From the NCBI GenBank assembly GCA_001465935.1, contig LNKV01000028.1, forward strand, positions 645,079 through 709,078: DNA of 64,000 bases, given 5' to 3'. The first letter of the stretch is position 1; each line of letters starts with the position of its first letter. Position numbers and translations under genes: made by a program. This stretch comes from Clarireedia homoeocarpa. Its lineage: Eukaryota; Ascomycota; Leotiomycetes; Helotiales; Rutstroemiaceae. Under the pieces are notes generated by a model. It did not search any database and was not told the origin of the DNA. It saw nothing but the letters and a program-made list of their open reading frames with translations. Shown here one piece after another: positions 34,690 through 43,674 of the stretch.

Positions 34690-35255
34690 ACTCACCCAAA
34701 ACTGGATGTTCCAAATACGGACCATTCTCCAAACTTGGATATCGATGTTTGGCCCATTCAAAGATCGGCTCCCATTTCCTGCACTCTCGTTCTATCACTG
34801 GTTTCATTACTGGTAGGGAACTAAATGGTCCCATTCAAATGTGTGAATGCTAATGTCGGAGTGACATTGTAGAATTTGTCGGATGTGGTCTACGCAGTGG
34901 TCTGGGAACAGAGGGATTAGTTTCTTGAATGAAAGGAACATAGGGGAGGGAACGGGGAGAGCGGACAAAGATGTTCGTTGTGATGTTTCGCGACTTCCAT
35001 CGCATAGTATGAATCATAAACGGTCTGACTGACATAGTTCTAAGGATATGGTTTCAGTACATTCCGCGATCCGTATCAGTGTTCCTGGTGCGGTATCAAA
35101 CGTATTTTACTTACTAGGCCTAGATGAATTAGTATGATGCATCAGAACCAAGTATCAGCTTACAATAGAGCGAAGGACCTTGTTTGAACGGCGTCAATAT
35201 TGAACCGTCAAATTTCTGCACTTCATACAATACTGCTGAACGTGCTGGAGCTGTG
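34690..35255 (-). pseudogene. DUF3328/UstYa relic
   Basis: Minus-strand remains of a UstYa-type oxidase gene. From the 5' side: APARSAVLYEVQKFDGS with TPF (about 35255-35170), the conserved segment after the membrane anchor; then a stretch where the first HxxHC motif should be but reads IHTMRW; then an intact second motif in DHCVDHIRQILQCHSDIS (about 34902-34830). A one-base frame slip near 34828 follows, and then the C-terminal ERECRKW ... EWAKHRYP ... HPVLGE (to about 34690). The frame slip, several stops in the middle and loss of the first metal-binding motif make it inactive. It has the same domain order as the other UstYa copies in the next 6 kb. Confidence 0.7.
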
Positions 35256-36045
35256 CAGTCTGGTCAGTACATGGGGAGACTTCGCGGTGGGGTCTGCGTG
35301 CAGTATATCAGTCCAGTTTCTACATCATTCTGAAGATTTGGGATCATGGCGATTATAAATGCTAGGAGGTAGGTTATCAAAAGACAACTGTGAGTTATCA
35401 ATCATCGGTTCCGTGGTTCGACTGCATTTTCGGATGGTAGAGCATTGTATGTTTGAACTTTCCAAACTTGGAAGAAATCTTCCAGCACCGACATGTTTGA
35501 AGATCTTAGGAACTTCGAGTTTGGAACAGTTCCATACTGTGAGTGCAGATGTATATGCACATCACTCAACTAAAAGATAAATCATCAGTATTCAGATTTG
35601 TACTACGGCAGTCTCATTACAAGCCTTTCAAGGAAATCCTCAATCAGAAGCCCCTGTGTTTTCGCGACTTTTCTAGATGGCGGCACCAGCTGAGTTTCAT
35701 GCGGTACGATGTAGCAGCAAGGCCTGGCTCGCCGTTGTGCTCTAGTCCTGAACTTCACACGAATATGCAGTGATCAACATAAGTTTATCGTTTGTTTGCT
35801 TGGCGAGCTGAAACGGTTTATACACACGTGAACCATTTCGCATTCGAAGTGCTGCTGTATTCAACGGCCGAACGCATCACAATCTCCTCGGAATTTATGC
35901 GGCTGGCATAGCAAACATGCCGTCAACATGCGTTATGTCACCCATTCAAGGATGGGGACTATAGACTTGGGGATGTAGGAACAGTCTGGAAATGTAGCAT
36001 ACTTTACGTGGCTTTGGTGATTGAAAGGAGATCAGGTTATCATGG
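35256..36045. other. Spacer within the UstYa region
   Basis: 790 bp with no supportable gene. Short plus-strand frames at 35359-35773 have no recognisable motif. Confidence 0.45.
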
Positions 36046-36787
36046 ATGAGATCGGTAAGAAAGCCGGCAAAGACCACGTTGTTCGAATATCTGAAGGACT
36101 TTCTCAGAAGTGCAGTCCCGAAGATGGATTTAGCTTCTCTTTTGTTTCATTTCTTTTGCGCTGTCCTTTTCGCTGCCGCATGGAAAGTGCTTCCGTATTT
36201 CTTCGGAAGGCCACGCCCCTATGGAGTCAACCTGGTATCCTGTAAGGCACCAAATCGCCATTCATGTTAACAGTATTAATGCCTAAATAGCACCGGCACG
36301 GGAAGCAATTACTCACGAATTGGTTTTGTTCATGAATGACTTAGACGATTGGAATGTCTACAAAGGAGAACCTACCCAGAACTTGATGAACCTCCTCATT
36401 AACCTGGACGTCTTTCATAACCTCCATTGTCTTAACACCATTCGACAATACATTTTCCGGTCTTATTATTCAGAAATTCCTCACAATCTCGAACACATCA
36501 ACCATTGCGTTGACTCTATACGCCAAGCTTTACAATGCCATGCTGATATTTCGATTGGAACGTATAATGAGAAGGAGAATCACCCTATTCCTTGGCCAAA
36601 TTTTACGTAGGATCGTCCATGAATGCAGGAACTGGGATGCGGTGCTGGAGTGGGCGAGGAAGAATGATGCTGGGGTGTTGAAGGGGAGGCTGGTGCATCC
36701 CATTTTTGGTAAGTGGTTTGTTAGTAATTGATGGCACATTCAAGAGACACATCGATCGTAACAGAAATCTTCAAGGCGAGACTGTAA
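36046..36787 (+). CDS. Short DUF3328/UstYa-type oxidase, 195 aa, possibly degraded
   Basis: Model: exons 36046-36241, 36291-36561, 36611-36708 and 36765-36787 (196 codons with stop). UstYa-family proteins are membrane-anchored oxidases that cyclise or desaturate peptide precursors in fungal RiPP and related pathways. A membrane anchor spans about 29-46. PAREAITHE is at 67-75, with HNLHC at 108-112 and HINHC at 134-138 (the paired HxxHC motifs). HECRNWDAV and HPIFG are near the end. Two problems: the stretch between PAREAI and the first HxxHC is about half the usual length. The third exon only joins in frame if a 49-nt intron (GTATAA donor) is used, and that intron contains the PWPNF segment conserved in the neighbour at 39.8 kb. 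Read without it, the frame stops at 36608. It is either newly spliced or a young pseudogene. Confidence 0.6.
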
Positions 36788-37262
36788 TCATCGAGAAGGC
36801 AGTGCAGGCCCAAATAGATGCGGCCTCTGGTGAGTGGAGTTAATCACTCATGCACATTTATGCAAATTCAATTCTTCAAGGCTGTGTTCGGCCATACATT
36901 TTGGCATTGTGGTACGGGTGTCAGGAGTTGCAAGAACCCGAAGGTGCAGTCGAAGCACTGAACTAGTGGAATTTGGCTTCCAGCGACAGAAATAACCAAC
37001 ACGATGTATCGGTTGTCAGATACATATCGTAGTACGATGGGGCTTCAAAGATGTGGAAACTTTATTCGGCATTGCTTTATCGAAAACTCTTCATGCAGTG
37101 CTACATTCGAGCATAGCTGCGCTTCACATCAGCAACAAGATACAGAGTGGAACGATCTTGCCACTTTCTCGACGACCAACTACCAGAATCCACACAATTC
37201 AGACTCGCCTGAAGTCTCTTTTCAGTCATTCAATTTTGAATGTTGCGAGGTTTCAGCACGAG
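36788..37262. other. Spacer within the UstYa region
   Basis: 475 bp between two plus-strand UstYa genes. An in-frame extension of the second gene reaches back to 37053, but UstYa N-termini are normally short, so I treat it as promoter and leader. Confidence 0.45.
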
Positions 37263-38209
37263 ATGCCTCAAGTCTACAGTGATGATAATGACAGCGGTGC
37301 TTCCTTTCTCTACCGCGCACTTTCTGATTCAGAAGCAGAACTTAAACACCGTAAGAAGATTACGATCCAAAATAGTTCTGCTTTTGTAGCCTTTCTTCAT
37401 GCTTCCATGCTCAAATTATTCACAGTAGCATTTGGCGGTATTTTCGTGGTTACTTTGATTCTTGCTGGTATCTGGTCTACTTCACGGTTCAACTCTCGAG
37501 TGATGTTCAGTCCAGAAAGTAAGAGAAGACTACTTCCTTATGTATGAAATATATTTTTTAATTCGTGAAAAGTCGGTAGAGTCCCGGTAGTGTTCGAAGA
37601 AGTGGAAATATTCGCAGCGGCGGTGTCTCCAGAAAGCGACGCTGCTTGGAACAGTTTAATGCCTGGTTGGTCTGTCTCTCAACGACGGTTTAATTGCTGC
37701 TTACATGATTTCTGAATAGCTGGTCGAGGATTCGTATTCGTTGAAGAGCCAAAGAAATATGGTTTACGAGAAGGTCTACCAACCAAAAATGCGCCAGATC
37801 GGTACGCAGTGTCTGTATTTCATCAACTACATTGCTTGGTAGGTCATCAAAGAGCCCTCTCCAATCCAGCGAATTCTGAAATTTCTGCTTTCTGCAGGGC
37901 ATGATCCGGGAAAGCTACTACGCCAGCCTTCAAGGTAGACGGCCACACATACACGGAGACGAAGCTCTCTCGGATGAGAACTTAGAGAAATCACAAGTGG
38001 AACATACAGGCCATTGCTTTGATTACATTCGACAGGCTCTTATATGCGCTGCTGATATGACGTTGGAATGGGCGGCGGACGTGCCTCCTGGCCATGTGCC
38101 GTTTACAGTTGATGGATGGGGAATCACTCATCAATGTAGAAATTGGAATGAAGTAATTAGATGGGTGTTGGAACATAAAGGATCTTCTAATTATTCCGGG
38201 ATTGCTTGA
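37263..38209 (+). CDS. UstYa-type (DUF3328) oxidase, 259 aa, intact
   Basis: Four exons: 37263-37518, 37573-37665, 37720-37838 and 37898-38209. Introns of 54, 54 and 59 nt have GT-AG ends, and the total is 260 codons with stop. It is a type II-like membrane protein with a cytosolic tail of about 50 residues and an anchor at 50-71. A luminal domain follows with VPVVFEEVEIF, SDAAWNSL, the first motif HQLHC (151-155) and the second HTGHC (192-196) in HTGHCFDYIRQALICAADMT, then HQCRNWNEV. The paired HxxHC motifs are those of UstYa-family oxidases of ustiloxin, phomopsin, asperipin and cyclochlorotine pathways, thought to bind a metal and to oxidise peptide side chains. It sits 3 kb from a repeat-containing precursor-like gene on the same strand. 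Length and motifs are normal, so it is probably active. Confidence 0.87.
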
Positions 38210-38377
38210 AAAAGTTCTACTTATGGATTCAAGAGTTCGGCTGTAGTTATTCCAACATATTTTCAGAGTTCTATGTACTTGGTTAACATGAATCTGCAAA
38301 TGGACCCAGCGTTTTTTCGTTATACCATAACGGGACCCCTTTTGCCTTTTAAATCGAACGTATCAACGACCATGAGT

Positions 38378-39111
38378 CTAATCTTCTAACATTTCCTCAA
38401 CCTCATATGAATCAACTGATAACTTCCATAAGAGCCGAGGGTCTCTGCACTTCCTTTCAATCATTCCATCCACATTTTCCTTCCCATGTGAATTCTTCTT
38501 CGGTGGCTCCATCGTGCCATCGGCTGCATAGAGTATAGTCTAGGTGAATCAAGAAATTAGGAAAATATCCACAACTCGTCACTGCCAGCTCATAAGATAC
38601 TACACCATACACTAAACCAGGCGCAACATACCTGTCTCAAATAATCAAAGCAGTGTAACCAATGCACCGGATCTCCATGTCCACCATGATAATAACTATG
38701 ATCACTCGCCATCTTTTCCTCCCCATTTGACCTCTCAATCTCATCATAAAGTCCCTGAATAGCTGAGCGTATCATGATCAGACAGTGTAATGAGTGGTAC
38801 ATAGACAGTCCGTATTCATGCTGTGTACCATTTTCGACATATCTTAGGACGAATCCACCGTTTGATGGAAGAGTTGAGTCCCAGAGTGCGTCGTACGAGT
38901 GGCTCAGATTTTGATAGTCGGCGTGCTCGGAAAATTGTACGAGCTGGTTTGCGAGGTTGGAGTCGGGTGTAAATGCTGGGGTAGGGGAAAGCAAGCAGAA
39001 GGGGGTAGGCCAGAAGTGGATGAGGAATAGGAAGGCCGCAAGAACGGTTGAGCTAAGGATGAAGATGATAAGGGCTGAAAAGTGCTTTGTTGCTTGTTGG
39101 GTGGATGCCAT
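38378..39111 (-). CDS. UstYa-type (DUF3328) oxidase, 213 aa, intact
   Basis: Two exons, 39111-38632 and 38539-38378, with a 92-nt intron; 214 codons with stop. The N-terminal membrane anchor spans residues 11-33. There is a YDALWDSTLP segment (the family's 'AW' region). The first motif HSLHC is at 106-110. The second, HWLHC (150-154), continues into FDYLRQTILYAADGTMEPP after splicing. The tail IERKCRDPRLLWKL stands where other members have HxCRNW. Both HxxHC motifs are intact and the joined frame reproduces the family pattern across the intron, so the model is strong. It is convergent with the 259-residue copy, with only 168 bp between stops. It is clearly divergent from that copy, suggesting a different step or substrate position. 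Confidence 0.85.
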
Positions 39112-39548
39112 TTCTTGAAGTCAAGGCTGGGTAGGTCTGTTTCCCGGATCAATGGGTTGTTGTCTGCTAAAAACCTCCATGATGAAGACATATATCTTTA
39201 GTTTTCGTATGTTGCACATATGTCAAACTAGTTCACTCGGTTACTGTAAAAGTGATAACGTATACATGTGGCATACGCATGGGTGATGAGGAACATTATT
39301 CATGGGCAAGAAGTGCTGAAGCCTCCCAACAACGGCAATTTTGAATCGAAGCATGGATTGAATCTTGTTACAAAATGATTTTCGTGGATCAAATGAGCAC
39401 AGCATATCGTGGTGTATTCGAGACTTAAGTAAGTGTAACCGTATGACCAAAAATCTAACAACGTTTCTGCTTACGTCTACAGGCTGACTTCCTTGCAGAA
39501 GTAAATACTATGCAAACATGATCAGGCTTCATCCGTCTCATCTTCTCT
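39112..39548. other. Spacer within the UstYa region
   Basis: 437 bp between two minus-strand UstYa genes. I see no additional gene. Confidence 0.45.
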
Positions 39549-40480
39549 CTAAGAAACGCCTGAATCATAATTAGTGACGTTGTGTTCTCAGGCGTATAGA
39601 ATGGAAAACTCACCCAAAACAGGATGTGCAATAATCGGGCCCAACAATCTCGGAATATATCTCTCTTTCGTCCAGTTCAACAAGCTCTCCCACCCTGATA
39701 AACATTCAGAGGCGTTGCGGCTCCAGCATGTCGATCATTGTATTGATACGCTCAGGCAGACGATGATGTATCATGCGGATATCTCGCTGCTCACTTACAC
39801 TTGGATTGATGATTATAGGTGGCCGTGGCCCAGATTTGAGATTGACCATGAATGCAGAAGTTAGTATTTCCGGTAGACGTGCTCGCGTATCACGTTTAAA
39901 CAATGTAGTTCATGGAATACGTCGAGGTTGGCGAGGTAGCCGCCTTGGGCGTCGTTGAGTGGAATAGAGGTGCGGTTTATAGCGACGAGTTCAGATTTTA
40001 TTACGCGGATGTTTTGATCTGTAAAGGCTTAGTGAAGTTTAAATGTAGAGTTTTTGGGTAGTATGCTGACATTTTAGGATTTCATACCATGCTTCCTCGA
40101 GTTCTTGACGAGGCTTGCCTGTAAATAGGCTTTTCTCGCCCAGAGTAGTATTGATAGAAGCAGTCTCATAGAAAACTGCTTTTTGCGCCGGTGCTGTTGC
40201 TAGTTACCAGCGGGGTTTACCCGGAATTTGCTGCAACTTACATTGTATTTTAGGTGAGTAGTGGCATCGAGAATCATGTTCAATGAAGTTGTGTACAATG
40301 GTGAAGGTAACAGGTGTATAGAGTAGTATCAATGAGACATGGATGAATATCGATGTCCATAATACACTGCGGGTAGCTCTGGACTTGGGTTCGGGCTCAG
40401 GTTCATGGTTAGAGAGGAGAGGAGTTTCTTGTCTCAGCCTCTGGCCAGCGAAGTATCTGGAGCTTAAGAAAGGCAGACAT
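39549..40480 (-). pseudogene. UstYa-type gene broken by an internal inversion
   Basis: Minus-strand exons read like a normal UstYa gene. There is an N-terminal tail with a membrane anchor (LWTSIFIHVSLILLYTPV), then introns at 40241-40200 and 40070-40019. APAQKAVFYET and KPRQELEEAWYEIL precede the first motif in LDVFHELHCLNVIREHVYRKY, up to about 39867. The next about 175 bp (roughly 39688-39862) carry the following part of the same protein on the opposite strand: HVDHCIDTLRQ with the second motif, HADISLLTYT, WPWPRF and HECR. The minus strand then resumes with LLNWTKERY and HPVLG, a GTGAGT intron (39613-39560) and a stop at 39551-39549. So the middle exon piece is inverted in place. In addition no in-frame ATG precedes the anchor; an ATG at 40480 is one frame off. 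Confidence 0.82.
39688..39862 (+). other. Inverted segment inside a UstYa gene
   Basis: The approximate extent of the inverted piece, defined by where the protein homology changes strand: plus-strand coding from about SHPDKHSEAL to DHECR, minus-strand coding of the same gene on both sides. Breakpoints are accurate to about 10 bp. I see no long inverted repeats at the junctions, only possible microhomology. Confidence 0.75.
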
Positions 40481-40745
40481 CTCCAGCATCAACAGTTATC
40501 TGAGTAAGTCTCTAAGTCTGGAGGAACAACCTGTGAGGTGAACTAAAGCCGGATCTTTGAGGCCTCAAGCATTTCAAATGAATGATGGACAGTTATGAAG
40601 TAGCGCAATCTCTATCCTCCACCGAGTATAGAAGCATGGTCAAGATGTCCCTCCATGTGCTAAATTGTATCTAGTCAGTCGCGATCTAGCGCTGAACGAG
40701 TTGGTGGCTCACAATTTCGTTTCTAAAAGTAGTGTAATGTGATAC

Positions 40746-40934
40746 TTACACGAAAGGGGCATCTAGAATAACAAAAGTAGTCATGCATCCACTTTGTCGC
40801 TCATCAAGATGGAGCTGCTAACCATCATATGCAAAACTAGATGTGTCTGGAAATTGTAGGAGAGAATAAAAGAAGGCATGGCCAAATGCTGCGTAAATGA
40901 TGAAGAAGCCAAACAAGCGGTGTTGAAAAATCAT
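40746..40934 (-). CDS. Possible small secreted peptide, 42 aa
   Basis: Candidate two-exon frame (40934-40823 and 40762-40746, 60-nt intron, GT-AG) encoding a peptide that starts MIFQHRLFGFFIIYAAFGHAFF, a good signal-peptide or membrane segment. It ends with a short Ser/Asp/Tyr-containing tail. It lies upstream of the broken UstYa gene and head-to-head with the precursor-like gene. A GTAAGT donor at its end could instead splice it to an acceptor before the UstYa N-terminus (about 40460), making it that gene's first exons. I cannot decide. The frame is short enough to be chance. Confidence 0.3.
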
Positions 40935-41306
40935 TGAGAATGACCTGATGCTTGTAACGAAAGTGATATTTCATTCTTAGAATACTAAGGTGCTGAACCT
41001 GGGTCGGTTCAGCAGCTGGCTAATATAAGAGATTTCTGCCGGGTGGTGAGGCTATAGGCATTAAGCTAGCGTGGCCGATTCAGGGTCGAATCGTCACAAT
41101 GCTGAAGTTATTGAAATATACAACATAAGTTCAAAAAGAACAAGAATTGGAGCTTGCGGCTTGCAGAACAGATCGAATTGACCTTCAAACTCCAAATCCA
41201 ACCTGCTCCAATCTTTTCGAGATGCACATCTACCCTCTACACCTCCTCTCGTCAGCACTAGCCATACTAGCAGTTGCGGCTCCCATGCCCAATACAGACG
41301 TTCTAG

Positions 41307-41373
41307 GCAAGTCTTCCCCATGCTTCACTACGAAGCAAGCCACCTCACATCTCCTCATTAACATTTTTCCCAG
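41307..41373 (+). other. GC-AG intron in the precursor-like gene
   Basis: A 67-nt intron with the non-canonical but known donor TAG|GCAAGT and acceptor TTTCCCAG. Removing it joins the signal-peptide exon to the repeat exon in phase 1. Confidence 0.65.
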
Positions 41374-41395
41374 TCGTACGAGGCGATGCATTCGA

Positions 41396-41640
41396 ACCCG
41401 CATACTACTACCACGACGCGAAGATCAAACGCGGCGATGCGAAAGAAGCAGGACAAGGCTACAATGAATACAGCGCCAATCGCCGTGATTAAATAATCAA
41501 AAGGGAGATGCCAAAGAAGCTGGCCAAGGATACAATAAATACAACGCTAACCGTCGCGATGAAATAGCTGAACGGGGGGACGCCAAAGAAGCCGGGGAAG
41601 GGTACAATAAGTACGTCGACGATAGTCGTCGCAGTGAGAA
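41396..41640 (+). repeat. Three diverged coding repeats of the precursor-like gene
   Basis: Three copies of a unit of about 70-80 bp encoding D-A-K-E-A-G-x-G-Y-N-x-Y, beginning near 41424, 41505 and 41578. The third is the most diverged (a VDD replaces NAN or SAN), and the dibasic site before it reads ER instead of KR. Confidence 0.75.
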
Positions 41641-41695
41641 TATTGAAGGAAAACGCCACGCCCAGAGTAAATTCTCTCCAGTGTATGAGGACTAG

Positions 41696-42233
41696 AAAGA
41701 GAGAAGGCGAAGTCAACTCCACTGCAATCATAGTCGTAACGGAATCGTGGAGAGACAGGGAGGTTGTTCGTTTCAAGAATTTGGTCCCAATCCGACGATA
41801 GGAGATACGAAGAAGTCTGCCCAACAGAGTGTGTGGTTTCTGGGCTCCTGATGTATAATTTGTGATCTATAAATGAATAGATTTGGGACTGCTTTGGTCT
41901 TTGATATCATAGAATGTGTTAACGCTAATTTTCAAGAAATTAGTAGATATGATTTTCTGGGCTACCCTGACATTCTGATTTACCGAAGTGCACTGTATAG
42001 CTAAACCCATTGCTTTGTGACATAACCTGTGCGGAGTGACTGTGAAAATGAAGAAAATTAATATTATCATATCTGTGGATGTAAATATCCGTGTTATAAA
42101 GAAGGAGCATAACATGGCATTACGAAGAAAAGTGGACCAGATTTCCAGCTGATACTCGAAACAATGTAGTGATCAGAATAATAAAACCAATCCGTATTGT
42201 TCACACCATCTATTCGACCATCACCTCACGCTT
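41696..42233. other. Intergenic, convergent genes
   Basis: 538 bp between the precursor-like gene and the Ser/Thr-rich secreted protein gene. I see no further repeat units or UstYa motifs. Confidence 0.5.
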
Positions 42234-43674
42234 CTAGTCATCCCAGCCGCCACTTCGTTTGCTCGTTGGTTTTACAGGCTCAGATCTCGACCTTGACAGA
42301 GTGAAGTTGGCGATGGTTATTGATATGTATGTTGATGTGTTCATCTCTGATTCAGAACAGGGTGTTGTGATGTTAGCAGAGTCGAAAGCGCTTGAAGCAC
42401 TGCCTATCGACGCATACGAAGCAGAGCTTCCGGTTGTGGTCAAAGTGTCAATGAAGGTCGTAGTAGTAGTGATCGTGGAGAAAATGACGGAAAGGGTAGG
42501 ACAGATGGCATCTGTAGGTGGCGAGGAGGGAATAAGTGAGTAAGTAGCTAGAGTAACTTCCGATATTGGTGGATAAGGCGGTGTTGAAGGCCCAGAAAAA
42601 GCTGAAGACGTCGTAGTAACACCTGGATCTACAGCCACAGGCTCTGTAGGGGATGCATGCGTAGATTGTGTAACGGGCGGAACGGTAACATCACCCACAA
42701 GGCATGAGCAAGCAGAAGAAAGAGCACCGGGAGCAGTGTCACATTCCGAAACACATCCAGATAATTCGATTGATACCGTGTGAACTTTTGCGGTATAGGT
42801 GGCGCAGAAGGAGGTTGCAGCTGAAGATCTGAGCATCTGCTTAAGGCAAGCATCATATTTGCAAGTAGGGGAAGGTGGGATTGTTGGTGGCAACAAAACT
42901 GTCTCAATTGTCGACATAACAGCTTCGCCAGGCTTGGTTACCGTTATTGTGCTTCCTGGGTATGTCTTGGTGAGAGTTATAGCGGTATGAATTGTCGTAA
43001 GGACAAATGATGTCTGTGTTATGGTGATCACTGAGGCCGAACGCGTAGTGACAGTTATGCTTCTCGACTGCGAGAATGTGATAGTAGAGCAGGGGATCGT
43101 CGAAGCAATTATAGACTCATAAGTGGAGGAAATAACGGTAGAGCCGGGGATAATCGTCGTCTCGATACTGCCAGGGGCTACAATCTATCAGCATCTTGAG
43201 ATAGGAGAAGAGAAAAGGAACTCGCTTACCAGTTGTAGTTATAGTTAATAGCTCGCCGGGGACAGTGAGATCCGAGGTGGCGCTGCTGTACTGTGGCGAA
43301 GGCGTGACTGTGCTAAGAACGGTAGACACAGATCCAGAAATCGTCCTAACTTCTGTGATCACTTCACAAGTAGTTCTGGAGGCTGAGATTATAGGTACAA
43401 CGATCGGGGAAGTTGGGACTATTTGTGAAACAAAAGATATTAGAGCGGAGGATGTCGGCTCAACAGGAGAGGTATTGTGAGAACCGTTGGAAATGCTGAT
43501 AGTTCTAGTGATAGTGATCGTTTGTACTGGGGTAGTGGTGATAGTAGTGTATGAAGTGACTACGGAAGGACATCTGACCGGCGGACAGACACATTCATCT
43601 CCAGACCAGATGCCACCAGCAACTGGCTTGGCCAAACATCCAGTCGCGGCAAGTAAAATTAATGTTGCTAGCAT
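42234..43674 (-). CDS. Secreted Ser/Thr-rich Cys-containing protein, 462 aa
   Basis: Two exons, 43674-43230 and 43177-42234, with a 52-nt intron (GTAAGC donor, CTGAT branch); 463 codons with stop. A signal peptide, MLATLILLAATGCLA, is followed by a Cys pair region (DECVCPPVRC). Long Thr/Ser/Val repeats follow that would be heavily O-glycosylated (TTTPVQTITITRTISIS-like). A Cys cluster sits near residue 275-330 (CKYDACLKQML, FCATYT, CVSEC, CSC), and more Thr/Ser-rich sequence follows. The C-terminus is basic and polar, so a GPI anchor is not supported. Cell-wall or secreted surface proteins of filamentous fungi have this architecture. It neighbours the RiPP-like locus, but I see no link to peptide biosynthesis. 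Confidence 0.8.

Larger units (their letters stand above)
41222..41695 (+). pseudogene. Dikaritin-type RiPP precursor-like gene with tandem units, interrupted
   Basis: The first exon (41222-41306) encodes a signal peptide, MHIYPLHLLSSALAILAVAA. A GC-AG intron (41307-41373; GCAAGT donor, ATTAAC branch) follows, and a second exon starts at 41374. It carries a YYY-containing segment before a KR site, then a unit GDAKEAGQGYNEYSANRR. Two further copies of the unit follow in the DNA, with Tyr-x-x-Tyr kept (YNKY) and dibasic residues between, then a short tail ending at 41695. A TAA (41490-41492) and a one-base deletion about 15 nt further on separate unit 1 from units 2 and 3. The present frame therefore ends after 67 codons with a single unit. 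Signal peptide, tandem units and Kex2-type sites beside UstYa genes match the precursors of ustiloxin-type peptides. The product, if any, is unknown. Confidence 0.7.

Noticed and set aside
41222..41695. Alpha-factor-type pheromone precursor
   Set aside because: It also has a signal peptide, KR sites and repeats, but the units are longer and more acidic than pheromone repeats, lack the usual W/C-rich core, and sit beside UstYa oxidases.
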